Shown in pieces: positions 17,689 through 25,372 of a DNA stretch of 64,000 nucleotides; positions within the stretch are counted from its first letter, which is position 1; every line of letters starts with the position of its first letter. A model generated the notes under the pieces. That model had not been told where the DNA came from. It ran no database searches and saw only the letters and a list, made by a program, of their open reading frames with translations. Source of the DNA: CBDCVA01 sp965222935 [NCBI: Candidatus Latescibacterota bacterium] (GTDB taxonomy: Bacteria > Latescibacterota > CBDCVA01); NCBI GenBank assembly GCA_965222935.1, contig CBDCVA010000002.1, positions 1,612,001 to 1,676,000 on the forward strand, read 5' to 3'. A program made the translations under genes and the position numbers.

Positions 17689-17806
17689 CCGGCATTTCGA
17701 TACGCCGCACGGCATCGATGTGCTCTACCACGGTCAAGGCGGGTGCGAACCTTTGGGCGCACTGTGCCGCGCGGATGAAACATAAAGGGGGAGCGGATCA
17801 AGAGCG

Positions 17807-18592
17807 ATGGAACAGCCGACGTTCGATCTCTCGGGAAGAGTGGCGCTCGTCACGGGCGGCGGGAGCGGTCTGGGACGGGGATTCGCGCTGGGTCTGGCGA
17901 GGGCTGGGGCGGCAGTGGCGATCGCGGGACGGCAGGTGGAGCGCTTGGAGGCGACGGCGGGGGCGATCCACACGGCGGGCGGGCGGGCGCTGGCGTGCCC
18001 GCTGGACGTGACGGCGCTTGATCAGCATGCGTCAGCGGTTGAGCGCGTCGTCGAGGAACTGGGCGGGCTGGATATCCTTGTCAACTGTGCGGGGGTGGGC
18101 GTGCGCGTGCGGGCCATCGAGATGACCGAGGAAGAATGGGACCGGACGCTGGATACCAATCTCAAGGGAGCGTTCTTTCTCTCACAGGCGGCCGCCCGTC
18201 ACATGGGGAAGGCTGGCGGCGGTCGAATCATCAACGTGGGTTCGCTCACGAGCCGCGTCGGCCTGTCGTACGTAACCCAGTACACCGCTTCCAAGGCGGC
18301 GCTGGTGGCCGTCACGCAGAATTTGGCCATCGAATGGGCGCCGTTGGGGATCACCGTGAACGCCATCGGGCCCGGCTGGTTCCGGACGGAACTGAACGAA
18401 AACCTGTTTCGCAACGAGGCGTGGGTTGAATTTATGATGGAGCGCATTCCCCTCAAGCGCGTCGGCGTTCCGGAAGACCTCGTGGGAGTGACGCTCCTGC
18501 TCGCCTCCGACGCAGGCAGCTACATCACCGGGCAGTTCTTCGTCGTGGACGGCGGCGTCCTCGCTGGGTTCGAACGGCCCTGGTTCGATTGA
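17807..18592 (+). CDS. SDR family NAD(P)-dependent oxidoreductase
   Basis: 261 aa, classical short-chain dehydrogenase. TGGGSGLG is the cofactor loop, NCAGVG the NAG-equivalent, Ser in INVGS, the YTASK catalytic Tyr/Lys pair and NAIGPGWFRTEL the PG motif. The arginine after the glycine-rich strand (GRQ) hints at NADP(H). Closest in style to gluconate/glucose dehydrogenase-type SDRs, but the substrate is open. GGGGGAGC precedes the ATG. Confidence 0.9.
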   Translation: MEQPTFDLSGRVALVTGGGSGLGRGFALGLARAGAAVAIAGRQVERLEATAGAIHTAGGRALACPLDVTALDQHASAVERVVEELGGLDILVNCAGVGVRVRAIEMTEEEWDRTLDTNLKGAFFLSQAAARHMGKAGGGRIINVGSLTSRVGLSYVTQYTASKAALVAVTQNLAIEWAPLGITVNAIGPGWFRTELNENLFRNEAWVEFMMERIPLKRVGVPEDLVGVTLLLASDAGSYITGQFFVVDGGVLAGFERPWFD

Positions 18593-18665
18593 GGCGGCTG
18601 CGCCCGCCCGGTGCTAGTGCGTCCTCCCGGAAGAACTTGCAAAATCGAATAGGCGGGACGACGCT

Positions 18666-19196
18666 CTAGGTGCTCTCTGGGGGCGCGGTGTCCGTGGGCG
18701 TCCTTGGCCGAGGTCCTTTGTTGTTCTTCTTGCGCCGACGCGGACGTTCGTGAGCCTCGGCGGGGCGGCGCTTGCTGCGCCTGTGACTCTGGTCGTGCGG
18801 GGCAGCCTCGGATGGCGAATCACCCGTCTGACCGGGAGGGGGCTGGCTGTTGGGGTCATCGCTGCCGGCTCTGCGGACGCGGTAGCCCCAGACACTTTCG
18901 CCCTTGCGATAGACGTGGCCGTTCCCCTCGGGCGTCCAGTGGGGCTCGCCCCGATCGGTCTGCCGAGGCTTCTTCTCGGGGTGCTCCTGCGCACGACGCA
19001 GGTAGCTGCGCGGGCTGTCCACCGGGTGTCGAGCCTCGTTGGCTGGCCGATAGGCCTTTGGGTGAGGTGTGGCCTCGACGGAATTGGGCGAGATCTCCTT
19101 GGGCCGCTTGCGGCGGCGTTTGTGCTTGGAGGAAACCCCCTCGGCCGGGGGGGGCATGGGTTCGGGCGTTTCGGCCGATGGGCTAGGATCAATCAT
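18666..19196 (-). CDS. Basic, low-complexity protein translationally coupled to prmC
   Basis: 176 aa, rich in Pro, Arg, Lys, Glu and Ser with no predicted fold, e.g. KHKRRRKRPKE and ERPRRRKKNNKGPRPR. The ATG overlaps the prmC stop as ATGA, the main evidence that this frame, and not the other open frames here, is the real one. It could be an RNA- or nucleic-acid-binding tail-like protein, but no family is recognised. Confidence 0.5.
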   Translation of the reverse strand: MIDPSPSAETPEPMPPPAEGVSSKHKRRRKRPKEISPNSVEATPHPKAYRPANEARHPVDSPRSYLRRAQEHPEKKPRQTDRGEPHWTPEGNGHVYRKGESVWGYRVRRAGSDDPNSQPPPGQTGDSPSEAAPHDQSHRRSKRRPAEAHERPRRRKKNNKGPRPRTPTDTAPPEST

Positions 19197-20146
19197 TGTC
19201 GAATCGCGGTGATGACGCGCTTCACTCCTCTCAGGTCACGGATCACGGTGAGATGTCCGAACTCACGGCGGGCGGTCAGGATCGCGGCGACTGCGTCGGC
19301 CTGACCGTCGCCGACTTCACAGGCGAAAAACCCATCCTCGGGTAAGAGTTCCGCTGCTCTTGTCGCAAGCGGCGGATAGTATTGCAGGCCGTCCGGGCCG
19401 CCGTCGAGCGCCAGGCGCGGTTCCCAGCGGGCCACCTCGGGCTCGAGAGACGCAAATTCGCACCGGGCAACGTACGGGGGGTTACTGACGATCCCAATGA
19501 GCCTTGGGTCGGGGCGTTCTTCGGCGGATTCAAGGGGGCACCACCGGACGGGTTCGAGCAGGTCGCCGGCCAACCAGCGGAGCCGATCGGCGAGGCCATT
19601 GTACATGGCGTTCTCCCGGGCGAGGATGAGCGCCTCAAGGGAGCGGTCGCTGACGAGAAACCTGTGATCGGGAGCGCCATGAGCGAGGGCCAGCGCAAGG
19701 GCAGCCGAGCCGGTGCCGACGTCCCAGACCCACGTCCCCGGCGGTCTGGTACGGATGAGTTCGAGGGCGGCTTCGACCAAGAGCTCCGTCTCGGGTCGAG
19801 GGATGAGGACGCGCGGGTCAACGCGTAGGCGCACGGGCCCAAACTCGACCTCGCCGAGGATGTACTGAAGCGGCTCTCGGTCGGCGCGCCTGTCGACGTA
19901 AGCGGTGAAGCGCTTCCACACCTCGGGCGGCAAGGGCCTGTGGCCTTTGAGGTAGCAGGTGGTGCGGTCGAGACCGAGGACGCCGCACAGAAGGCGTTCG
20001 GCGTCGGCGCGTGATGCATCGATCCCGGCACGGGTCAGGCGGCGCTCGGCCCAGACGATGGCAGCCAGGCGCTGGGGCAGCGTGGCCGTGGGGCCGGCGC
20101 TGGTGCGGCCAAAAGAGGACGGCGCAATCTCAGGGATGGGGCCCAT
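19193..20146 (-). CDS. prmC: Peptide chain release factor N5-glutamine methyltransferase
   Basis: 317 aa. The N-terminal helical domain is followed by LIPRPETELLVE, the SAM site VWDVGTGSAALALALA and the catalytic IVSNPPYVA (NPPY). PrmC methylates the GGQ glutamine of RF1/RF2. It lies 63 bases downstream of prfA, whose product is its substrate, and upstream of a coupled basic protein. Confidence 0.93.
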   Translation of the reverse strand: MGPIPEIAPSSFGRTSAGPTATLPQRLAAIVWAERRLTRAGIDASRADAERLLCGVLGLDRTTCYLKGHRPLPPEVWKRFTAYVDRRADREPLQYILGEVEFGPVRLRVDPRVLIPRPETELLVEAALELIRTRPPGTWVWDVGTGSAALALALAHGAPDHRFLVSDRSLEALILARENAMYNGLADRLRWLAGDLLEPVRWCPLESAEERPDPRLIGIVSNPPYVARCEFASLEPEVARWEPRLALDGGPDGLQYYPPLATRAAELLPEDGFFACEVGDGQADAVAAILTARREFGHLTVIRDLRGVKRVITAIRQ

Positions 20147-20209
20147 AGCACTATCTCATGGCGTCCGTTCCACAGAGGTATTTTCGGGACGACACGCTAG
20201 GATGAAACC

Positions 20210-21352
20210 CTAAGTCCCGGCTTCGCTGGCGACAACCCGCTGGGCTCGGTTGTGAGTGCGAAGAGGCTCGATCAAAAGATCAAGCTCCCCATCCAGGACA
20301 GCCGAAAGCCGGTGGAGGGTGAGCTTGATGCGATGGTCGGTCACGCGTTCCTGTGGGAAGTTGTAAGTCCGGATCTTCTCGCTGCGATCCCCGTGCCGGA
20401 CCATCTGTCGGCGTTTGTCGGAGACCTCTTGAGCGGCCTCGGCGCGAGCGTGGTCCAAAAGCCTGGCGCGTAACACTTTCATGGCCTTGGATCGATTCTT
20501 GTGCTGAGACTTCTCGTCCTGGCAAGAGACGACCAGGCCCGTGGGCAGGTGTGTGATGCGGACGGCGGAATCGGTCGTGTTGACGCTCTGTCCGCCGGGG
20601 CCGCTTGAGCGAAAGACGTCGATGCGCAGGTCCTCGGAGGCGATGTTCACATCCACCTCATCCGCCTCGGGCAAGACGACAACCGAGGCGGCGGACGTGT
20701 GAATGCGCCCCGAAGCCTCGGTGGCGGGCACGCGCTGGACGCGGTGGACGCCGCTGTCGTGGTGGAGATGGCCGTAGGCGCCTTCACCCTGGACGCTGAA
20801 GATGATCTCCTTGAAGCCGCCAGAGCTGTTGGGGCTCGAAGCGAGGTTCTCGGCCCTCCAGCCTCGGCGCTCGGCGTAGCGCGTGTACATGCGGTAGAGA
20901 TCGGCGGCAAAAAGCCCGGCTTCTTCACCGCCCGTCCCGGCGCGGATCTCGACGATGGCGTCGCGGTTCTCGTCTTGGTCTGGCGGTACCAGAGCCTCCT
21001 CGAGCTCCGCACGAAGCGCGGTCTCGCGCTGGGTCAACGCAGGGAGCTCCGCCTTTGCGAGCGTCACCAGCTCATCGTCATCCGATGCCGCGAGTTCGAG
21101 GGCCTCGTTGAGTTGTGCCCGGATGTGGCCGTACTCGGCGCCGAGGTGGACGATGGCGGATAGCCGCGCGTGCTCCCGGGTGAGCGTGCGGAAGCGGCGC
21201 TGGTCGCGGACGACGGCGGGGTCGCTCAGAGCATCGGTCAGTTCGGCGTGCTGCGCCCGTACTCGTTCGAGGGCCGGAAGGAGAACCCCAAGGGTGGGGT
21301 CGCTCTCGGCAGTTCCCGGCTGGATGGGGGGCGACGTGATCTCAGGTGCCAT
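20210..21352 (-). CDS. prfA: Peptide chain release factor 1
   Basis: 380 aa. [19 protein letters not shown] carries the GGQ peptidyl-tRNA hydrolysis motif; [17 protein letters not shown] contains PAT, the tripeptide that reads UAA/UAG and distinguishes RF1 from RF2 (SPF). QHKNRSKAM follows. Full family length. The modifying enzyme PrmC is the next gene. Confidence 0.96.
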   Translation of the reverse strand: MAPEITSPPIQPGTAESDPTLGVLLPALERVRAQHAELTDALSDPAVVRDQRRFRTLTREHARLSAIVHLGAEYGHIRAQLNEALELAASDDDELVTLAKAELPALTQRETALRAELEEALVPPDQDENRDAIVEIRAGTGGEEAGLFAADLYRMYTRYAERRGWRAENLASSPNSSGGFKEIIFSVQGEGAYGHLHHDSGVHRVQRVPATEASGRIHTSAASVVVLPEADEVDVNIASEDLRIDVFRSSGPGGQSVNTTDSAVRITHLPTGLVVSCQDEKSQHKNRSKAMKVLRARLLDHARAEAAQEVSDKRRQMVRHGDRSEKIRTYNFPQERVTDHRIKLTLHRLSAVLDGELDLLIEPLRTHNRAQRVVASEAGT

Positions 21353-21441
21353 CGGCTAGACCTGTGCAGTACGCTGGACGGAAGCCATAGCGCGGCGCAC
21401 TGCCTAACTTTACAGCGAGCGCGCGGGCTTTCGGCGCGCGG

Positions 21442-21648
21442 CTACTTTTGCTGCTGCCCGTAGCGGCGGTAATACCGTTCGACCATGCCCGCGGTGTCGA
21501 CGAGCTTCTGCTTGCCCGTGTAGAAGGGATGACACTGGCTGCAGATCTCCACACGCAGGTTGGCCACGGTGGAACGGGTCCGCATGGTGTTGCCGCAACT
21601 ACAGGTGATCGTCGTATCGACGTATTCTGGGTGAATGTCAGCTTTCAT
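21442..21648 (-). CDS. rpmE: 50S ribosomal protein L31 (zinc type)
   Basis: 68 aa. It starts [10 protein letters not shown] and carries CSCGN and [19 protein letters not shown], the four-Cys type of L31 that binds zinc. It sits 89 bases upstream of prfA on the same strand, a common order. Confidence 0.96.
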   Translation of the reverse strand: MKADIHPEYVDTTITCSCGNTMRTRSTVANLRVEICSQCHPFYTGKQKLVDTAGMVERYYRRYGQQQK

Positions 21649-21699
21649 CGCGACTCAACTCAGGGGTGAACACTAGCCGGGTGGCTGTGCAGACTCTCT

Positions 21700-21728
21700 A
21701 AGATACGTCCACGCGAGCGGGCGAGCAA
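21700..21728 (-). promoter_or_regulatory. Weak promoter-like pair for rpmE
   Basis: On the minus strand, TTGCTC (21728-21723), 17 bases, TATCTT (21705-21700). It lies about 50 bases before the rpmE ATG. The hexamers are only partial matches. Confidence 0.3.
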
Positions 21729-22043
21729 GTCCAACGTGCCCAAACCTCGAGGGAAGGACTTCGCAGCGCGTCGAAAGTTCCCAAACGCCAGCCCCTCCGC
21801 GTACGATGACGCCTTTCCCATCCCGCTTGCCTCGATAGGCTCGCGCTGCTCACAAAAGAGAGTCAGGATAACCCAGGCCCATCATAGGGACATAGCGCCC
21901 ATGGGGCAACTTTCTATCCAGGAGCCGCCCAACGGATGCTGCAATGAGATGGAAACGAATGTGAAATGAATTGGATATAGTTCCGAGAGTCTTATAAGTT
22001 AACTGATTATTTTCAATATGATTATATGTAATTATAAAAAACA

Positions 22044-22071
22044 TTGACATGGAAACGAAATGGGATATCAT
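22044..22071 (+). promoter_or_regulatory. Promoter for fic, possibly leaderless
   Basis: TTGACA (22044-22049), 16 bases, TATCAT (22066-22071). The expected transcription start falls at or next to the ATG at 22078, which implies a leaderless mRNA, and there is no ribosome-binding site before that ATG. Confidence 0.45.
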
Positions 22072-22077
22072 GTGGTT

Positions 22078-23268
22078 ATGATGGTTCACTACACGCTGCC
22101 GGACAATTGGGTGAAGTATGACCCCATTCGGGTCGCTGGCCCGCTGATTGCGGCCAAAGCGGCCGTGATCTCTCTCACCACGATGCCCTACCAGAGGAGT
22201 TGGGCGCAAGAACTCGGGAGGATCCAGCTCAAGAGGGAAGTCGCGGGCACTTCACGAATCGAGGGGGCTGATTTCACGGAGAAGGAACTCGATGACGCGA
22301 TGTCGGAGAGCCCTGAGGAACTCTACACGCGTTCGCAACGCCAGGCAGCCGCAGCCGTGAAAGCGTACCGCTGGGTTGCTGAACGGCCTGACGATTATCC
22401 AGTGGATGCGGATCTGGTCCTCACCATACACCGGGAGATCATCACCGGTGCTGACGATGACCATTGCCCTCCGGGGGAGCTGAGACATCGAGATCAGAAC
22501 GTGACGTTCGGGGCACCACGGCATCGTGGGGTCGCGGGGGGTGCGGAGTGCGAGACTGCCTTCAGCCGGTACTGCCGCGCTTTGAACGCGGAAATGCGAG
22601 ACGAAGACCCTCTCATCCGCGCGCTGGCCGCTCACTATCATCTGGCGGCGATGCACCCATTCCTCGACGGCAACGGACGGACCGCCAGGGCCCTCGAAGC
22701 CTTCTTCTTGCAACGCTGTGGGCTTAGGGCCCCTCTGTTCATCGCCATGTCGAACTACTACTACGAGGAGAAATCGACCTACCTCGAAACGCTCGCGAAC
22801 GTCCGCGCTGACGACCACGATTTGACACCATTTCTGGTCTTTGGCCTCGAAGGGATCGAACGACAGTGCCGTCGGCTCCTCGATGAAATACGGCACAACG
22901 TGTCCAAGGCCCTGTTCCGTGATCTCATGTACGATTTGTTCAATAGGCTCCGGAGCAAACGGAAGCGCGTGATCGTTGAGCGCCAGATCGAGATCCTGAA
23001 ACTGCTTCTGGAGCGAGAGATGGTATTGAGCGAGTTGGAGGTCGCGACCCAGGCCGTTTACTCGACGCTCAAGCATCCCACAAGGGCTTTCTTCCGAGAC
23101 ATCGGATGGCTCCTGGCGTTGGAAGCTGTGGGCCACCGAAAACCGGAAGAGGGTGAAATCAGCTTCTTCGTGCGGCTCGAATGGCCTACTGAGATCACGG
23201 AGACCGAGTTTTTCACGCGAATCAAAGCGATGCCACGAGCAAGGACCTACCGCTTCCTCGACAACTGA
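22078..23268 (+). CDS. Fic domain protein (AMP transferase type)
   Basis: About 396 aa. The catalytic loop HPFLDGNGRTAR (about residue 193) is a full Fic motif with His and the phosphate-binding GNGR. Upstream, TSRIEG fits the inhibitory helix motif (S/T)xxxE(G/N), placing it with N-terminally self-inhibited (class II) Fic proteins. A C-terminal winged-helix-like region follows. Fic enzymes transfer AMP to target hydroxyls; the target is unknown. ATG 22078 is preferred over 22060 because the -10 hexamer would lie inside the longer form. The AT-rich leader suggests acquisition. Confidence 0.85.
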   Translation: MMVHYTLPDNWVKYDPIRVAGPLIAAKAAVISLTTMPYQRSWAQELGRIQLKREVAGTSRIEGADFTEKELDDAMSESPEELYTRSQRQAAAAVKAYRWVAERPDDYPVDADLVLTIHREIITGADDDHCPPGELRHRDQNVTFGAPRHRGVAGGAECETAFSRYCRALNAEMRDEDPLIRALAAHYHLAAMHPFLDGNGRTARALEAFFLQRCGLRAPLFIAMSNYYYEEKSTYLETLANVRADDHDLTPFLVFGLEGIERQCRRLLDEIRHNVSKALFRDLMYDLFNRLRSKRKRVIVERQIEILKLLLEREMVLSELEVATQAVYSTLKHPTRAFFRDIGWLLALEAVGHRKPEEGEISFFVRLEWPTEITETEFFTRIKAMPRARTYRFLDN

Positions 23269-23303
23269 CGACCGAACGGTCATCCTCGGTACGGCGGGGG
23301 CAC

Positions 23304-23333
23304 TTGACACGCCTGAGCTTACCCTCGTCTATA
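23304..23333 (+). promoter_or_regulatory. Candidate promoter of the UroD/MtaA-family gene
   Basis: TTGACA (23304-23309), 18 bases, TCTATA (23328-23333), about 150 bases before the ATG at 23486. The long leader (about 23,340-23,485) shows no clear riboswitch fold by eye. Confidence 0.35.
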
Positions 23334-23485
23334 GTATGGGGTAGGCTGAGCGAGTGTCGGAGCGGCGACGGAGGGCGTTGTCAGTTGCCGATGTCTTGAT
23401 GGGCGTCGGTGTGGACGGCATCACCAGGGACCATCAGCATCGTGCCGCGCCGGGTCCGGGCGGTGGCGAAGGAGGCGGATAGCCG

Positions 23486-24550
23486 ATGAACTCGAAGGAA
23501 CGTGTGGTAGCTGCGCTCAACATGGAGCCGGTGGATCGTCCTGCCATTGGAAGCCCGACGTCGGTCGCAACGGTGGACCTGATGAAGGCGTCGGGGGCAT
23601 GGTGGCCCGAGGGTCACTACGAGGTGGACCCCATGTACCGCCTTGTGGAAGCCACCCACACGGTGATGGACTACGACATGGTGATGCCGGTGTGGGGCAT
23701 TCAGCACGAGGCCCACGCGCTGGGCTGCGACGTGGAGTTCGAGGACCAGGACACGCCCCGGATCAAGAGCCACCCGTGGCGGCGGGACGATTTCTACATC
23801 GAGCCGGACAACGTCGAGATACCGTCCGACTTTCTGACGCACAACTCGATACGTGTCATCTGCGATACGATCACCCGACTGAAGAAGAACTACGGCGACG
23901 AGGTGGCCGTCTTCGGGAAGGTCATGGGGCCGTGGACTCTCGGCTACCACCTGTTCGGCACCGAATCCATCCTGATCAACGTCATGCCCGATTTCGACGA
24001 CGCCTCCAATGTGGACCGGCTGCGCGAGGCGCTGGACCGCATGAAGGAGATTACCATCGAATCGGCGCGGGCCCAGATCGAGGCGGGGGCTGATTTCCTC
24101 ACGCTGGCCGACCACGCCACGGGCGATCTCTGCCGCACTGAGACCTACCGGGATTTCCTGCAGCCCATCCACCATGAGTTCGTCGAGCGCATCCCTGTGC
24201 CCTGGGTGCTGCACATCTGCGGGGACACGCGGGACCGCATCGGTCACATCGCTGATGCGGGAGTCAAATGCTTCCACTTTGACTCGAAGGTGCCTGCGCA
24301 GGTAGCGCGCGATGCGGCTGGCGACCGGCTGGCGCTCGCGGGCAACATCAATAACCCCGACGTGCTGCTCAACAGCGGCCCGGAAGAGGCCGCCAAGATG
24401 GCGTACGACGCGGTGGACGCGGGCGTCAACATCATCGGACCCGAGTGCGCCGTGGACCCCAGAAGCCCGATGGAGAATCTGCGCGCGATCAAGGAAGCGG
24501 CATACGAGCGCTTCGAGGAGAAGCAGAAAGCCCGGAAGTCGGAGTCCTGA
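23486..24550 (+). CDS. Uroporphyrinogen decarboxylase-fold methyltransferase (MtaA/CmuA-like)
   Basis: 354 aa TIM barrel of the UroD superfamily. LHICGD (about residue 235) and the later GPECAVDP give a His-x-Cys plus Cys set, the zinc ligands of methylcobamide:thiol methyltransferases, rather than the Arg-rich uroporphyrinogen site. I infer a methyl transfer role from a corrinoid protein. No corrinoid protein or activase lies nearby. Start MNSKERVVAALN is typical, with a moderate ribosome site GGAGGCGG about 11 bases upstream. Confidence 0.8.
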   Translation: MNSKERVVAALNMEPVDRPAIGSPTSVATVDLMKASGAWWPEGHYEVDPMYRLVEATHTVMDYDMVMPVWGIQHEAHALGCDVEFEDQDTPRIKSHPWRRDDFYIEPDNVEIPSDFLTHNSIRVICDTITRLKKNYGDEVAVFGKVMGPWTLGYHLFGTESILINVMPDFDDASNVDRLREALDRMKEITIESARAQIEAGADFLTLADHATGDLCRTETYRDFLQPIHHEFVERIPVPWVLHICGDTRDRIGHIADAGVKCFHFDSKVPAQVARDAAGDRLALAGNINNPDVLLNSGPEEAAKMAYDAVDAGVNIIGPECAVDPRSPMENLRAIKEAAYERFEEKQKARKSES

Positions 24551-24567
24551 GCAGCGCCCGACGCCCG

Positions 24568-25356
24568 GTGCTCATTGGCTTGGGGATACTTCTCGTCGGC
24601 GGGAAGGTCCCGGCTTGGGCGGCTTTTGCACCTCCCTCTTTAGGCCCGAGAGCCAAGGGGATGGGCGGGACGGCGGTGGCCGTTCCCTCGTCACCCCTGG
24701 ATATCGTCGCCAACCCTGCTGCGGTCGGTGTGTCTGAGGGGGTACGCTGGGCGAGCGGTGGGGAGTTGCCCTTCGGCCTCACCGAGCTCGCGACGAGCGC
24801 CGCGGGCGTCGCCGGTGCCGGGTGGGGAGCGCTTGCCTGGTCGTTCGGCTTCTCGCAGTACAGGGAGACGAGCCTTGCCCTCGCGGCGGCGCGATCCGTG
24901 GGATCGCGTCTGGTCTTCGGGGGCGCGTTGCGAGGCGGGGCTGCGCGTGTCCGGGGCTTCGCGGCGCGAGGGGTCCTGGCGCTGGATCTGGGCGCGTTGG
25001 GAGCCCTGGGTACGCACGTGCGCTGGGGAGCGAGCCTTGGGTCGGCGCTGAGTGCCGGGTTGGGCGATGGCCCCGTGGGAGCGCGGCGGGTCTTGGCCCT
25101 GGGTGTGATGGGCGATGTGGCGCCCGACTTTCGATTGGCCCTGGCGCTGACCAGCGAACGCGCCTTTCCGATCGACTGGCGTGTCGGTGCGGAGACGGCT
25201 CTCGGCGGACCTCTCACGCTGCGGGCGGGTGCCGCAACTGAACCTGGCAGGGCGAGCCTGGGCTTGGGGTTTGCCCTCGGGCCCGTGACCGTGGACTACG
25301 CCGCGACGGTGCACCTGGAGCTGGGCGTTACCCACACCTTCGCCGTGGCGCGGTAG
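24568..25356 (+). CDS. PorV/UPF0164-like outer-membrane beta-barrel protein
   Basis: About 262 aa from a tentative GTG start that begins a signal peptide (LIGLGILLVGGKVPAWA). The mature start PSLGPRAKGMGGTAVAVPSS ... IVANPAAVG matches the opening of PorV-like barrels (MGMGGA ... NPAG). The rest is alternating small/hydrophobic beta-strands ending in an aromatic, LELGVTHTFAVAR. The exact start is uncertain because the ribosome site is weak. It is very alanine/glycine-rich. Close spacing to the preceding gene suggests cotranscription. Confidence 0.6.
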   Translation: MLIGLGILLVGGKVPAWAAFAPPSLGPRAKGMGGTAVAVPSSPLDIVANPAAVGVSEGVRWASGGELPFGLTELATSAAGVAGAGWGALAWSFGFSQYRETSLALAAARSVGSRLVFGGALRGGAARVRGFAARGVLALDLGALGALGTHVRWGASLGSALSAGLGDGPVGARRVLALGVMGDVAPDFRLALALTSERAFPIDWRVGAETALGGPLTLRAGAATEPGRASLGLGFALGPVTVDYAATVHLELGVTHTFAVAR

Positions 25357-25372
25357 CGGGTGGGCGACGTAC

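Larger units (their letters stand above)
21649..22077. other. Divergent intergenic region, GC-rich on the rpmE side, strongly AT-rich on the fic side
   Basis: No gene found. The last 120 bases (about 21,957-22,077) are mostly A and T in an otherwise GC-rich genome and hold the fic promoter. The rpmE side has a weak promoter-like pair. Confidence 0.6.

Noticed and set aside
16546-17715. Long minus-strand frames opposite the ADP-ribosylglycohydrolase and likewise opposite ccsA, portal, glycosyltransferase and tube genes
   Set aside because: They are antisense shadows with Arg/Pro/His-rich, fold-free translations, while the opposite strand has clear families.
18614-19192. Other open frames over the basic protein gene on both strands
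   Set aside because: High GC leaves several frames open; only the frame with the ATGA overlap to prmC has independent support.
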